Shown here: piece after piece, positions 24,148 through 33,307 of the stretch | How the letters are laid out: each line of letters starts with the position of its first letter | Numbering within the stretch: position 1 is the stretch's first letter | Origin: Chlorobiota bacterium | GTDB lineage: Bacteria; Bacteroidota; Bacteroidia; Bacteroidales; JAADGE01 | Assembly (NCBI GenBank): GCA_013153865.1 | Contig: JAADDR010000069.1 | Span: forward strand, 1 to 42,494 | Length of the DNA stretch: 42,494 bases | Reading direction: 5' to 3' | Translations under genes and position numbers: made by a program | Notes under the pieces: generated by a model | The model's database searches: none | Told to the model about the DNA's origin: nothing | The model's input: only the letters and a program-made list of their open reading frames with translations

Positions 24148-25551
24148 ATGAAAAGACTTTACGGAATTACTTTATTGTTATTTACGACAATAAATCTTTT
24201 TTCGCAAACCGATGTCAGCGGAAATCAAAGCGGAACTTGGACAACGGCAAATTCTCCTTACAATGTTACCGGAAACATAACAATTCCCTCGGGAGAAACA
24301 CTTACTATAGAATCCGGTGTTACCGTGAATTTTCAGGGACATTACAAAATTACGGTTCTCGGAATATTAAGTGCGGAAGGCACAAAAAACGACGGTATTA
24401 TTTTTACTGCGGATAATCATACGACGGGGTGGGGAGGAATAAGTCTCGGGCAATCCGTAAGCGGAAATGTTACTCCCGCCGACGGCGTAAGTTATTTTTC
24501 TTATTGTAATTTCGAATACGGAAAAACATCCGGAGACGAATATCCCGATACTCACGGAGGTGCCGTAAGGATGATTAATTCGGATGCCGTTTTTGAAAAT
24601 TGTGTTTTTTCGAATAATTCTTCCGTAGGCGGAGAAGGAATGGGCGGTGCCGTATATGCGATAAATACGGGAAGTGCAGCCGGTGCCGTTACAAAATTTA
24701 CAGATTGCGAATTTACGAACAATACCGGATACAGCGAAGGCGGTGCAATAAAATTTACTTCCGATTTCAATACCGAAATAACCGGATGCAAATTTATAAA
24801 CAATACAACAAATTACGGAGGCGGCGCAATTATGTTTTATTCGGTTGTCGATACTAAAATGATAAAATGCTTATTTGCGGGAAACTCGACAATTTATGAT
24901 AACGGCGGAGCATTTAAAACTCTAGGAAGCGATAACTCTTTGTTTTTTAAAAACTGTACCATTGTCGGGAACGAAGCATCCGGCGGTTCCGGAGGAGCTT
25001 TGGCGCTGTATTACGGAAGTGCGGATTTTGTTAATTGTATTGTTTACGATAACGTATCTCAATATGATGACGATAATGTTTACATTGATGCCGGGACAGG
25101 CACGGGAACGGTTAATTATTGCAATATGATAATGCCCGATTATAATACAACCGGAGCAAACAATATGGAAACCGATCCTCTTTTTGCAGATGCGGCGGGA
25201 GGCGATTATCATCTGTCGGAAAATTCGCCTTGTATTAATGCCGGAACGGATATAGGTTTGGAATATGTCGGAGATGCTCCCGATATGGGTTGCTACGAAT
25301 ACGGAATGAGCGAAAGCATTTATTCTTCGGAAAATAACGATTTCGTTATTTATCCCAATCCCGCAAATGAATATGTGGAAATACCGGGTTTTAATATTGA
25401 CGAAACAGTTGTTTTTGACTTATCCGGAAGAGAAATTTTAAAAGAAAAAGGAAAAAATATAATTAATGTCTCCGGATTGTTTCCGGGAATTTATTTTATG
25501 AAAATAAAAATAAAAGACAATATAATTTCGAAAAAGTTTATTAAAGAATAA
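24148..25551 (+). CDS. T9SS-exported right-handed beta-helix protein
   Basis: 467 residues. A signal peptide (1-20, ending NLFSQ) is followed by a parallel beta-helix at about 40-330: Gly/Asn-rich coils such as FENCVFSNNSS, FTDCEFTNNTG, ITGCKFINNTT and FKNCTIVGNEA, typical of polymorphic outer-membrane-protein-like or pectate-lyase-like repeats. The stretch ENSPCINAGTDIG near 355 is common to beta-helix proteins of this class. The C-terminal ~75 residues (FVIYPNPANEYVEI, VFDLSGREIL, LFPGIYFMKI) are a type A T9SS sorting domain. It is probably a surface adhesin or polysaccharide-active protein; catalytic residues cannot be assigned. Confidence 0.88.
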   Translation: MKRLYGITLLLFTTINLFSQTDVSGNQSGTWTTANSPYNVTGNITIPSGETLTIESGVTVNFQGHYKITVLGILSAEGTKNDGIIFTADNHTTGWGGISLGQSVSGNVTPADGVSYFSYCNFEYGKTSGDEYPDTHGGAVRMINSDAVFENCVFSNNSSVGGEGMGGAVYAINTGSAAGAVTKFTDCEFTNNTGYSEGGAIKFTSDFNTEITGCKFINNTTNYGGGAIMFYSVVDTKMIKCLFAGNSTIYDNGGAFKTLGSDNSLFFKNCTIVGNEASGGSGGALALYYGSADFVNCIVYDNVSQYDDDNVYIDAGTGTGTVNYCNMIMPDYNTTGANNMETDPLFADAAGGDYHLSENSPCINAGTDIGLEYVGDAPDMGCYEYGMSESIYSSENNDFVIYPNPANEYVEIPGFNIDETVVFDLSGREILKEKGKNIINVSGLFPGIYFMKIKIKDNIISKKFIKE

Positions 25552-25579
25552 AGAATTTCCGAAAATTTACCGGAGATTT

Positions 25580-25616
25580 AAGGCAGGTTTTTATTTTTTC
25601 AATAAAAATTTGCCTT
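25580..25616 (+). terminator. Rho-independent terminator
   Basis: A 16-bp stem (25580-25595 with 25601-25616, two G-T pairs) around a five-base loop, followed by T residues on the plus strand (25615-25619). It terminates the T9SS cargo genes. Its left arm contains the stop codon of the convergent lipoprotein gene; in that direction the T-run is weak. Confidence 0.75.
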
Positions 25617-26334
25617 TTTCTTTATCAAACAAGTATGTGAACTCATAAGTTTTTATGTTTTTTTTGAAACTTTCTTCACGTAAAGAAACAAAAGACGAAT
25701 CCAAACAAAATTTTATGTTTGTTCCGTAATGCGGAAGAATATAATAACTGCCGATAAGTTCTTTTTCCAAATCGTAGGGTTTTATAAAAAACATATTCGG
25801 ATCTGTTTTCGGGAAAATATTTTTTAACGATACCAAAGATGTGTCTTTGTAGGAATAAAAAGTCGGCGGGAAAGAACTCATTTGTAACATTCCGTCGGCG
25901 AAATACGTATTTACTCCGATAATATCTTTTTTGTCCGTTGTTTTAAAAAGTGCAATTTCGGTTATTAACGCGCCGCCGCCGGTGCCTTCGTCAACTATTT
26001 GAATATAACCGTTTTTTATATCAACAACGGCTTCTTTACGGCTTGAAAAACCCGCTTCGTTTTTCTCGGATTCGCACAACCATGTTTTTTTGCGTTTTAT
26101 TAATTTGCAATCGACATCAATCATTTTTGATTCTTGCAACAAGCGAAAATAATCAATTACATTACGCTTTTCATTTTTTTCGACGGTTTTTCTCCCGACT
26201 TTTGACACAAGGGTATCTTGCGTTTTTTTGCTTTTTGCCTTTTCTGTTTTCTGCCCGTTTTTTTCTTCCGAGCAAAAAGAAAAGACAAGCAAAAACAAAA
26301 TAAAAAATGCAAAATTAAAAATTGTCGTCTTCAT
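25591..26334 (-). CDS. Uncharacterised lipoprotein
   Basis: 247 residues, family not recognised. The N-terminus is a lipoprotein signal ending LLVFSFC (Cys21), followed by a Lys/Glu-rich linker of about 40 residues that would space the domain from the membrane. The folded part (about 60-247) has IDVDCKLI, KTWLCESEK and a GTGGGALI turn. The start is ten bases after the stop of the M1 aminopeptidase on the same strand, so they are probably co-transcribed. Its 3' end lies within a hairpin shared with the convergent gene. Function unknown. Confidence 0.7.
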   Translation of the reverse strand: MKTTIFNFAFFILFLLVFSFCSEEKNGQKTEKAKSKKTQDTLVSKVGRKTVEKNEKRNVIDYFRLLQESKMIDVDCKLIKRKKTWLCESEKNEAGFSSRKEAVVDIKNGYIQIVDEGTGGGALITEIALFKTTDKKDIIGVNTYFADGMLQMSSFPPTFYSYKDTSLVSLKNIFPKTDPNMFFIKPYDLEKELIGSYYILPHYGTNIKFCLDSSFVSLREESFKKNIKTYEFTYLFDKEKGKFLLKK

Positions 26335-26344
26335 TTTTTAATTT

Positions 26345-28387
26345 TTATTTTTCGGTTGCAATGACGTATTGTCCGAACTTCAGGTTTCTGATTATAAAAA
26401 TTCCCTGAACGGCATCGTATTGATATTGTTCGGCATCAAGAGGCGAAAATTTTTCGCTTTCGTCGGGACGATACATTAAAACAAGGTCTTCAAATTCGAC
26501 GCCGAGGTTTTGCTCGTCGGAATTAGCGTAAAAAGTTCCTTCGGCGGAAAATTTTCCTTTTGCGGCACCTTTTATGTCCCAATATTTTTCTTTTGAAATT
26601 TCGTAATCCTGATTTTCTCCGTTTACCGGCGAAATATGGTTTATGGTGCTTTGAACGGCAGCTTTACCTTTTAATTTCGTAATTAAAATCGAAAAATCGG
26701 TAAACGGAAAATCGTAATTTGCCGTATCGGTAAAAATTTGGTAATTGTCAACGGTTGCGTCGGCAATTTTCTCTTCCGGATCGACAAAAACAGTTTGCGG
26801 TTTTTCGTCAAACAAAAAAACATATTTTTGCGACATCCCCGACATTGTTATTTTTTTCTTGATGATATTTATGTTTTCGTCAATAAAATAAAGGTTAACA
26901 TCATTTTTGTTTCCGAAAAAATCACGGGCTTTTACTCTTTGATTTACCGTAAATTCACATAAATATTGTTTGCCGGATTTCGAAACCGTAAAATTGCTTA
27001 TCGAAAAGTGCGGAAAACCTTCCGTAAATACCCAAGTATCAAAAAAATCGTCTAAATTAATTCCCGTATAACTTGAAATAAAATCTTTAAATTCGTATGT
27101 AGAAGCCGTTTTGTAAGAAAACTTTTTTATGTAAGCCGTTAAGGCATCAAAAAACAAGCTGTCGTTGTCGATATATCCTCTGATGGTATGTGCGACATCA
27201 GCCCCTTTGTCGTAAACGGTTGTTCCGTAGGTATAATCGTGCGGTATTCCGTAAACGGCACGGTATCCGTTATCGAAAACATGGGCTTGGGTAAGCACTT
27301 TTACATGGTTTTCTCTCATAAATTCTTTAAATGCTTTTTTACCGTAAACTTGTTCTTTAAAAAGAGCTTCGCAATAAGTAGCCCAACCTTCGTTAAGCCA
27401 CATATCTTCGGGTGTTTTGCAGGTAACGAGGTTTCCGAACCAATGATGCGAAAGTTCGTGTGCCATTAAGGTTTCGCGAAACAAAGTGCTGTCAACGGCA
27501 TATTCCGGATAAGCTATGTTGCAAACATGCTCCATGGCACCGGACGTAAACGGCACTTCAACATATCCTACCCTGTCCCAAACATATTCGCCGAAATCAT
27601 TTTCGAATGTTCGTAATGCTTTATTCAGATTCTGAAACGAAAACTCGGCATTGGCACGGTCTTCCGGATAAATATACAGACTTACGGGAATTTTTCGTTT
27701 TGTAATGCTTTCGTAAACGGATTTTATCTCGTCGTATTCGGCAACGGCAACGGATACAAGATAAGTCGGAACATCTTGTTTTAATTGCCATGAAAATATA
27801 TGTGTTCCGTCGGGATTTTTCTTTTCGGAAATTAAAACTCCGGAGCAAACGGCTTTGTATTTTTCGGGAACCGTAATATTAATATCAAAACTTGCTTTTT
27901 CTTCGAAATCGTCGATACACGGAAACCATGCGCGCCCGAACGATTGCGGGTCGGTTTCCATACCTACGCCCATATTGTATGCCGAACTGTCGGTAAAGAA
28001 AAAACCGCCCCATGCCAAATCTTCCCTCGGATGTCCGTGATAATAAACCGTTACTTTCGTGCAACATTCGCCTTCGCTGTTTTTATGCAGGTAAGGAATT
28101 TCGATTATTTCGCCGTTATAAGAAAAATCGGAAATTTTTTGATTAAAAACAAAAACCGAATCAATAATGAGCTTATATAACTCTAATTTGATGCTTTTTA
28201 AATCTTTTTTTCGCGGGCTTAGTTGCACGACGGTATTTCCGGAAATTTCTTTATTTTGAAAATCCGTAATATTTAAATTGATTGTATAGTGCAGAATATC
28301 AATTTCTTTCCTGAAATCTTCGTTTTGCGAGAAACTTATGTTTATAAAAAACAGAAATATGAATATTGCCGAAAATATTTTTTTCAT
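26345..28387 (-). CDS. M1 family metalloaminopeptidase, exported
   Basis: Zinc aminopeptidase of the M1 (gluzincin) family that removes N-terminal residues from peptides outside the cytoplasm. I place the start at the ATG at 28385-28387, because it gives a clean signal peptide (MKKIFSAIFIFLFFINISFS); the 12 codons upstream do not. Numbered from there: N-terminal saddle domain about 25-210, exopeptidase loop GAMEH at 283-287 (GxMEN in most members), zinc motif HELSH at 310-314 and third ligand Glu333 in LNEGWATY. Length is 680 residues. The C-terminal region has no obvious T9SS sorting domain. It is followed by a lipoprotein gene ten bases away. Confidence 0.9.
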   Translation of the reverse strand: MKKIFSAIFIFLFFINISFSQNEDFRKEIDILHYTINLNITDFQNKEISGNTVVQLSPRKKDLKSIKLELYKLIIDSVFVFNQKISDFSYNGEIIEIPYLHKNSEGECCTKVTVYYHGHPREDLAWGGFFFTDSSAYNMGVGMETDPQSFGRAWFPCIDDFEEKASFDINITVPEKYKAVCSGVLISEKKNPDGTHIFSWQLKQDVPTYLVSVAVAEYDEIKSVYESITKRKIPVSLYIYPEDRANAEFSFQNLNKALRTFENDFGEYVWDRVGYVEVPFTSGAMEHVCNIAYPEYAVDSTLFRETLMAHELSHHWFGNLVTCKTPEDMWLNEGWATYCEALFKEQVYGKKAFKEFMRENHVKVLTQAHVFDNGYRAVYGIPHDYTYGTTVYDKGADVAHTIRGYIDNDSLFFDALTAYIKKFSYKTASTYEFKDFISSYTGINLDDFFDTWVFTEGFPHFSISNFTVSKSGKQYLCEFTVNQRVKARDFFGNKNDVNLYFIDENINIIKKKITMSGMSQKYVFLFDEKPQTVFVDPEEKIADATVDNYQIFTDTANYDFPFTDFSILITKLKGKAAVQSTINHISPVNGENQDYEISKEKYWDIKGAAKGKFSAEGTFYANSDEQNLGVEFEDLVLMYRPDESEKFSPLDAEQYQYDAVQGIFIIRNLKFGQYVIATEK

Positions 28388-28538
28388 TGCCGGATTTTTT
28401 TTGATAACTCGGTAAAAATACAAAATTTGTCGGTAAGCGTGAAAACAGAATTGGGAATTTGAGATTGGAAGTTTGAAATTTGGTTTTTGAAATTAGTATT
28501 TAAAGATATGAAAAAAGTTGCATAAAAAAAGACAGAAA

Positions 28539-28979
28539 CTACTTTCCTCTTAAAGAATAAAAAAAATCCGAAATAAGTTGTTTGCATTCGTTTTGTAAAA
28601 TTCCCGGAATAATTTCGGTTTTAGGATGGATTATTGTTTTGTTGAAAACGGAAAAACCTCGCTTATCGTCTTCGGTGCCGTAAACTATTTTCCCGATTTG
28701 AGCCCAATATGCCGCTCCGGCACACATAACACACGGTTCTACGGTAACATACAAAATACAGTCTTTTAAATATTTTGCACCCAAATAATCCGATGCGGCG
28801 GTAATTGCCAGCATTTCGGCATGTGCTGTTGCATCGTTCAAGGTTTCGGTAAGATTATGTGCTTTGGAAATAATTTTGTTGTTACAAACAACTACGGCAC
28901 CTACGGGCACTTCGCCTTTATCGGCGGCGATTTTTGCCTGTAATAATGCCTGTTTCATAAAATATTCGTCCGTAAACAT
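28539..28979 (-). CDS. tadA: tRNA-specific adenosine deaminase
   Basis: Deaminates the wobble adenosine of tRNA-Arg(ACG) to inosine. Zinc site: HAE with a Glu, and PCVMC (in numbering from the upstream Met: His58, Glu60, Cys88, Cys91). [10 protein letters not shown] and the [16 protein letters not shown] stretch are TadA-like. I chose the internal ATG at 28979, preceded by an A-rich run and giving [12 protein letters not shown], similar to other Bacteroidota TadA; an ATG five codons upstream (28994) is also possible. About 146 residues. It is divergent from aspS. The 150-base gap downstream (28388-28538) is AT-rich with short TTTGAAATT-like repeats and no gene. Confidence 0.92.
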   Translation of the reverse strand: MFTDEYFMKQALLQAKIAADKGEVPVGAVVVCNNKIISKAHNLTETLNDATAHAEMLAITAASDYLGAKYLKDCILYVTVEPCVMCAGAAYWAQIGKIVYGTEDDKRGFSVFNKTIIHPKTEIIPGILQNECKQLISDFFYSLRGK

Positions 28980-29032
28980 ATTTTTTTCCCGCATTCTTTA
29001 TTTTATTTTACGACATATAAATCGTAAAGTTA

Positions 29033-29040
29033 TATCTTTG
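29033..29040 (+). promoter_or_regulatory. Putative -7 element (aspS)
   Basis: TATCTTTG matches TAnnTTTG and lies 24 bases before the aspS ATG at 29065. It also supports that start over an upstream in-frame ATG. No -33 box is evident. Confidence 0.45.
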
Positions 29041-29064
29041 CCGAAATTTATCAAAATAAAAAAG

Positions 29065-30816
29065 ATGTATCGAACACATAATTGCGGAGAATTACGAATA
29101 TCTGACGTAAACAAAAAAGTAAAATTAAGCGGCTGGGTACAAAAAACAAGAAAACTCGGCGGAATGACATTTATTGATTTGCGTGACAGATACGGTATTA
29201 CCCAACTTGTTTTTAACGACGAAACCGATGCGGAATTAAGCGAAAAAGCACAAAAAATCGGTCGCGAATTTGTAATAAGCATTTCCGGAACGGTTACCGA
29301 AAGAGAAGCAAAAAACAAGGATTTGCCTACCGGCGATATCGAAATAACGGTAAACGAATTAAATATTTTAAGCAAATCGGAAGTTCCGCCTTTTACGATA
29401 GAAAACGAGACCGACGGAGGCGAAGAAATACGTTTAAAATATCGTTACCTTGATTTACGAAGACCGGCTGTGCAAAAAGGAATTATTCTTCGTCATAAAA
29501 TGGCACAAGAAATACGCAATTTTTTAAGCAATAAAGGTTTTTTGGAAATCGAAACACCGTTTTTGATAAAATCCACGCCGGAAGGCGCGCGCGATTTTGT
29601 TGTTCCTTCGCGTATGAGTGAGGGGAAATTTTATGCACTTCCGCAGTCGCCCCAAGTGTTCAAACAATTGCTGATGATAGGCGGATACGATAAATATTTT
29701 CAAATTACCAAATGTTTCAGAGACGAGGATTTCAGGGCAGACAGGCAACCGGAGTTTACGCAAATAGACTGCGAAATGTCTTTTGTCGAAAGAGAAGATG
29801 TTCTTACGACATTCGAAGAAATGACAAAACATCTTTTTAAAACGGTAAAAAATATTGATTTTGCCGATGCTTTTCCGAGAATATCTTACGATAAAGCCAT
29901 TGAAGAATACGGTTCGGACAAACCGGATATTCGTTTTGAGATGAAAATTCACGATATAAGCAATTCTGCCAAAGGAAAAGGATTTAAAGTATTTGACGAT
30001 GCCGAATATGTCGGTGCCGTTTGTGCGGAAGGTCTTGCCGGATATTCGCGAAAGCAACTCGATAAATTAATCGATTGGGTTAAACGACCGCAAATAGGGG
30101 CGAAAGGGCTTGTTTACGTAAAATACAACAAAGACGGAAGTTTTAAATCTTCGGTTGATAAATTTTATTCTCCGGAAGACATAAAAGAATGGGCAAATAT
30201 TCTTTCGGCGAAACCGGGCGATTTGATTTTGGTAATGTCCGGAAAAAGGAAAGAAACATTGACACAACTCGGAGAACTTCGTTTGGAAATGGCAGACCGC
30301 TTGAATTTACGCGACAAAAACAAATTTGCTCCGCTTTGGATTGTTGATTTCCCGCTTTTCGAAAAAGACGAAGAAACCGGACAACTTCATGCAATGCATC
30401 ATCCGTTTACTTCGCCTAAACAAGAAGACGTTGTTTTGCTTGATACCGACCCCGAAGCCGTTAAAGCCGATGCTTACGACCTGGTGATAAACGGAAACGA
30501 AATAGGCGGCGGTTCGGTAAGAATTTACAATACCGAAATGCAAAAAGTTATGTTCAAACATCTCGGATTTACCGAGAAAGAAGCCGAAGAACAATTCGGA
30601 TTTTTAATGAACGCTTTTAAATACGGTGCTCCGCCGCATGCAGGTATCGCTTTCGGTTTTGACCGTTGGGTTGCCTTGTTTAACGGTTCCGACAGCATAC
30701 GCGACGTAATGGCATTTCCTAAAAACAATGCCGGACGCGATTTAATGATTGACGCACCTTCGGAAATTGACGAACAACAGTTGAAGGATTTGCGATTAAA
30801 AATAGTAAGAGAATAA
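29065..30816 (+). CDS. aspS: Aspartyl-tRNA synthetase
   Basis: Class II synthetase charging tRNA-Asp. The true start is the ATG at 29065, giving the family's N-terminus [10 protein letters not shown]; the frame is open further upstream but that stretch lies antisense to tadA and lacks homology. 583 residues: OB-fold anticodon-binding domain 1-105 ([20 protein letters not shown]), motif 2 [18 protein letters not shown] at 218-235, bacterial GAD insert about 290-410, and motif 3 GIAFGFDRW at 527-535. The size and insert identify the bacterial type. It stands alone, with its own -7 element. Confidence 0.97.
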   Translation: MYRTHNCGELRISDVNKKVKLSGWVQKTRKLGGMTFIDLRDRYGITQLVFNDETDAELSEKAQKIGREFVISISGTVTEREAKNKDLPTGDIEITVNELNILSKSEVPPFTIENETDGGEEIRLKYRYLDLRRPAVQKGIILRHKMAQEIRNFLSNKGFLEIETPFLIKSTPEGARDFVVPSRMSEGKFYALPQSPQVFKQLLMIGGYDKYFQITKCFRDEDFRADRQPEFTQIDCEMSFVEREDVLTTFEEMTKHLFKTVKNIDFADAFPRISYDKAIEEYGSDKPDIRFEMKIHDISNSAKGKGFKVFDDAEYVGAVCAEGLAGYSRKQLDKLIDWVKRPQIGAKGLVYVKYNKDGSFKSSVDKFYSPEDIKEWANILSAKPGDLILVMSGKRKETLTQLGELRLEMADRLNLRDKNKFAPLWIVDFPLFEKDEETGQLHAMHHPFTSPKQEDVVLLDTDPEAVKADAYDLVINGNEIGGGSVRIYNTEMQKVMFKHLGFTEKEAEEQFGFLMNAFKYGAPPHAGIAFGFDRWVALFNGSDSIRDVMAFPKNNAGRDLMIDAPSEIDEQQLKDLRLKIVRE

Positions 30817-30833
30817 ATAAAACTGTTTTTTAC

Positions 30834-30901
30834 AAGTTGCCGTATTGCAAATTTTAGTATAAAATTTTGTAAATAATTTTATTGCTGCGATACGGCAGCT
30901 T
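30834..30901. repeat. Imperfect long inverted repeat at aspS/pnuC junction
   Basis: Arms of 16 bases, 30834-30849 and 30886-30901, pair along their full length with two G-T pairs (core GCCGTAT/ATACGGC). The 36-base interior is AT-rich. The right arm encodes the last residues of PnuC (QAAVSQQ). It lies at the junction of convergent genes, so it may act as a terminator or RNA stabiliser, although no T-run follows. Confidence 0.55.
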
Positions 30902-31586
30902 GTTGTGTCAGCCTTTTTTTCCATTCGCGATATCCGGCAACAGCCAAAATTAAAAAAATAGAGTATTGTATTCCGGTAAAACCGTATCCTTTAATAAAAT
31001 ATAACGGAACGGAAACAACATTAACGGCAATCCAAAAAATCCAATTTTCTATTTTTTTGTTTGCCATAAGCCACATTGCCGCAAATGCCGCACCGGTAGT
31101 AAACGTATCAAGATACGGAGTTGCTTTTCTTATTTCGTTTAAATTTCCGGATGTAAATTTTTCAAAAGCGTATTTAACACTTTCGATAAAGTTCAGATTA
31201 TTGGGCATAACGTTATAAAATCGATATACGGCAATAACAAATGCCGAAGTAAAAGCAAATATACCGAATGCTTTAAGTTTATCTTTATTTTCGGATTTTG
31301 TTATCGGAATATGCCTGTCTTTTTCGTCAACAATTTTACTCCACATATACCATCCGTATATACTCATCAGCGTATAATAAATGTTTATAATTAAATCGCC
31401 GTATAAGCTCCATTGCGACAGCAAATAAACATATAATCCGGTGCTGATTATTCCCGTGGGAAAAACCAAAATATTTTCTTTTTTGGCAAAAAATACGCTT
31501 ATTATTCCGAAAAGAGCGGCAATAAATTCGAGGATAATATTTATTGTCGAAGCATCTTTGTAAGGTTGCAGGAAAAATTCAATCAT
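30879..31586 (-). CDS. pnuC: PnuC-family vitamin transporter
   Basis: Inner-membrane facilitator of the PnuC family (SWEET-like 3+1+3 fold), 235 residues with about seven helices. Signature features: the WxxW motif WYMW at 79-82 (in IYGWYMW), GDLIINIYY before it, and the C-terminal ENWIFWIAVNVVSV plus GIQYSIFLILAVAGY. Family members import nicotinamide riboside (PnuC), riboflavin (PnuX) or thiamine (PnuT). The neighbouring YkoF-like gene, overlapping by four bases, makes thiamine the better guess. No TPP riboswitch is visible upstream. The symbol denotes the family rather than proven substrate. Confidence 0.85.
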   Translation of the reverse strand: MIEFFLQPYKDASTINIILEFIAALFGIISVFFAKKENILVFPTGIISTGLYVYLLSQWSLYGDLIINIYYTLMSIYGWYMWSKIVDEKDRHIPITKSENKDKLKAFGIFAFTSAFVIAVYRFYNVMPNNLNFIESVKYAFEKFTSGNLNEIRKATPYLDTFTTGAAFAAMWLMANKKIENWIFWIAVNVVSVPLYFIKGYGFTGIQYSIFLILAVAGYREWKKRLTQQAAVSQQ

Positions 31587-31825
31587 GATAAATCGGTGTT
31601 CACTATTTTTAAAACAAAAACAGAATGCGGCAATGCAAAACTCTTTTTAATTTCTTCGGTAATGATTTTCATTACTTCGTCGTATTCGCCGAAAACCTGC
31701 GTGCTGAAACCGTTTCTTATCAATTCTATATTGCCGTAATCCTGCAAACGGTGAATAAAATCCAATATATGAGGTTTAAATTCAACTTTTAAAGGATAAT
31801 AACTTATGTCAATCGATACGTTCAT
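31583..31825 (-). CDS. YkoF-like thiamine/HMP-binding domain protein
   Basis: 80-residue ferredoxin-like domain resembling YkoF/MTH1187-type proteins (MNVSIDISYYPL, then NIELIRNGFSTQVFGEYDEVM). In Bacillus, YkoF binds thiamine or hydroxymethylpyrimidine and belongs to a transport operon. The stop overlaps the start of the pnuC-family gene (ATGA), so the two are translationally coupled. Presumably the protein binds or senses the vitamin moved by the transporter. Recognition is by overall pattern, not by a diagnostic catalytic motif. Confidence 0.72.
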   Translation of the reverse strand: MNVSIDISYYPLKVEFKPHILDFIHRLQDYGNIELIRNGFSTQVFGEYDEVMKIITEEIKKSFALPHSVFVLKIVNTDLS

Positions 31826-31850
31826 AATTTTTTATTTTAGAAATAAAATA

Positions 31851-31858
31851 CAAAAATA
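31851..31858 (-). promoter_or_regulatory. Putative -7 element (YkoF-like/pnuC)
   Basis: The minus-strand octamer TATTTTTG matches TAnnTTTG, 25 bases upstream of the ATG. No riboswitch or other structured leader fits in the remaining space. Confidence 0.4.
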
Positions 31859-31879
31859 GAAAAAACGATTTGCTTTTAT

Positions 31880-31887
31880 TAACTTTG
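31880..31887 (+). promoter_or_regulatory. Putative -7 element (aldehyde dehydrogenase)
   Basis: TAACTTTG matches TAnnTTTG, 46 bases before the ATG at 31934. A correctly spaced -33 box is not obvious. Confidence 0.4.
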
Positions 31888-31933
31888 CATTAATACTTTA
31901 AATTTTTCAGTTTTTTAATTTTATTCAGATAAC

Positions 31934-33304
31934 ATGACTCCGGAAAACCTTTTTGCCGCCCAAAAAGATTTTTTTCTTTCGGGACAAACATTACCTTACG
32001 ATTTCAGAATCCGACAATTAAAAAAATTAAAACAAGCATTGCTTGAAAACGAGGAATATTTTTACGAAGCAATATACAAAGATTTTTCGAAATCAAAATT
32101 CGAAACTTATGCGACAGAACTCTCGTTGATATATGCCGAACTTAATTTGGCAATAAAAAAACTGAAAAAATGGATGAGCCCGAAAAAAGTAAAGACCGAT
32201 ATTGCAAACATGCCGGGTAAAAGCCGTATTTTGCCGGAACCTTACGGGACTTCGCTTGTTATAGGAGCATGGAATTATCCTTTTCAGTTATCTTTGGTTC
32301 CTGTAATTTCGGCTTTGGCGGCAGGTAATACCGTAATACTTAAACCGAGCGAACTCTCATTTAATTCTTCGGCTGTTACGGCAAAAATATTTAACAGATA
32401 TTTTATTCCGGAAATTTTTCATGTTGTTGTAGGCGGAGCCGATACAGCTCAAAAACTTATAAATTTACCTTTCGATAAAATATTTTTTACAGGCAGCGTT
32501 CCGATAGGCAAAATTGTTTATAAAGCCGCCGCAAAAAATATGAGTTCGGTTACTTTGGAACTCGGAGGCAAAAGTCCGGTATTCGTATTAAACGATACAA
32601 ACATTAAAGTAACGGCAAGACGCATTGTTTGGGGGAAATTTTTGAATGCCGGGCAAACATGCGTTGCACCGGATTATATTTTGGTTGATAAAAAAATCGA
32701 AAAACAACTTCTTGAAGAATTAAAAATACAAATCGAAAAACAATTTAATTTCGATAAAGGCATTCCGGAAAATTACGTGCAAATTATTAACGAAAGGAAT
32801 TTCGACCGGCTTATAAGTCTTATCGACAAAGAAAAAGTTTATGCCGGAGGACATTCCGATAAAGAAAAACGTCTTATCGTTCCTACGATTTTAAAAGACG
32901 TAAGTTTCGACGATAAAATAATGCAAGACGAGATTTTCGGTCCGCTTCTGCCGGTTATTGCGTTTGAAAATTCGGACTATGTTATCGAAAAAGTTAAATC
33001 TTTACCCAAACCTTTGGCGTTATACGTATTTTCGAAAAACGTAAAAAACACGGAAAAAATTCTGCGGCAACTTCCTTTCGGCGGCGGAGCGGTAAATGAA
33101 ACAATAATGCATCTCACGAATCACCGTTTGCCTTTCGGCGGAACGGGAAGCAGCGGAACGGGGCGTTATCACGGATACAGCGGATTTGAAACATTTTCGA
33201 ATTTTAAAAGTGTGCTGAAAAAACCTTTTTGGTTCGACCCGCCGATAAAATATCCGCCGTATTCCGAAAAAAAACGTAAAATATTAAAATTTTTTATTGA
33301 ATAA
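31934..33304 (+). CDS. Aldehyde dehydrogenase, ALDH3-like
   Basis: NAD(P)-dependent oxidation of aldehydes to carboxylates. 456 residues, the short ALDH3-type length. Catalytic residues are visible: Asn114 in WNYPF (oxyanion), Glu209 in LELGGKSP, and nucleophile Cys243 in NAGQTCVAPDY. Cofactor-binding FFTGSVPIGK is at 184-193. The GGGAVNETIMH and LPFGGTGSSGTGRYHG segments near the C-terminus are typical of ALDH3/long-chain aldehyde dehydrogenases. Substrate is not identifiable; fatty or aromatic aldehydes are usual for relatives. It ends three bases before the stop of a convergent short-chain dehydrogenase gene. Confidence 0.94.
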   Translation: MTPENLFAAQKDFFLSGQTLPYDFRIRQLKKLKQALLENEEYFYEAIYKDFSKSKFETYATELSLIYAELNLAIKKLKKWMSPKKVKTDIANMPGKSRILPEPYGTSLVIGAWNYPFQLSLVPVISALAAGNTVILKPSELSFNSSAVTAKIFNRYFIPEIFHVVVGGADTAQKLINLPFDKIFFTGSVPIGKIVYKAAAKNMSSVTLELGGKSPVFVLNDTNIKVTARRIVWGKFLNAGQTCVAPDYILVDKKIEKQLLEELKIQIEKQFNFDKGIPENYVQIINERNFDRLISLIDKEKVYAGGHSDKEKRLIVPTILKDVSFDDKIMQDEIFGPLLPVIAFENSDYVIEKVKSLPKPLALYVFSKNVKNTEKILRQLPFGGGAVNETIMHLTNHRLPFGGTGSSGTGRYHGYSGFETFSNFKSVLKKPFWFDPPIKYPPYSEKKRKILKFFIE

Positions 33305-33307
33305 CCT

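Noticed and set aside
28388-28423. Twelve extra codons on the M1 aminopeptidase
   Set aside because: The extension would bury the signal peptide; the internal ATG at 28387 gives a normal one.
28384-28587. 67-codon minus-strand open frame between tadA and the M1 gene
   Set aside because: Low-complexity Asn/Phe/Gln translation overlapping both neighbours, no family resemblance; AT-rich spacer with short TTTGAAATT-like repeats.
28864-29064. N-terminal extension of aspS
   Set aside because: The frame is open, but the region lies antisense to tadA and includes the -7 element; the family N-terminus begins at 29065.
31826-31933. TPP riboswitch upstream of the YkoF-like/PnuC pair
   Set aside because: The leader is too short and lacks the conserved TPP core segments; only a -7 element is seen.
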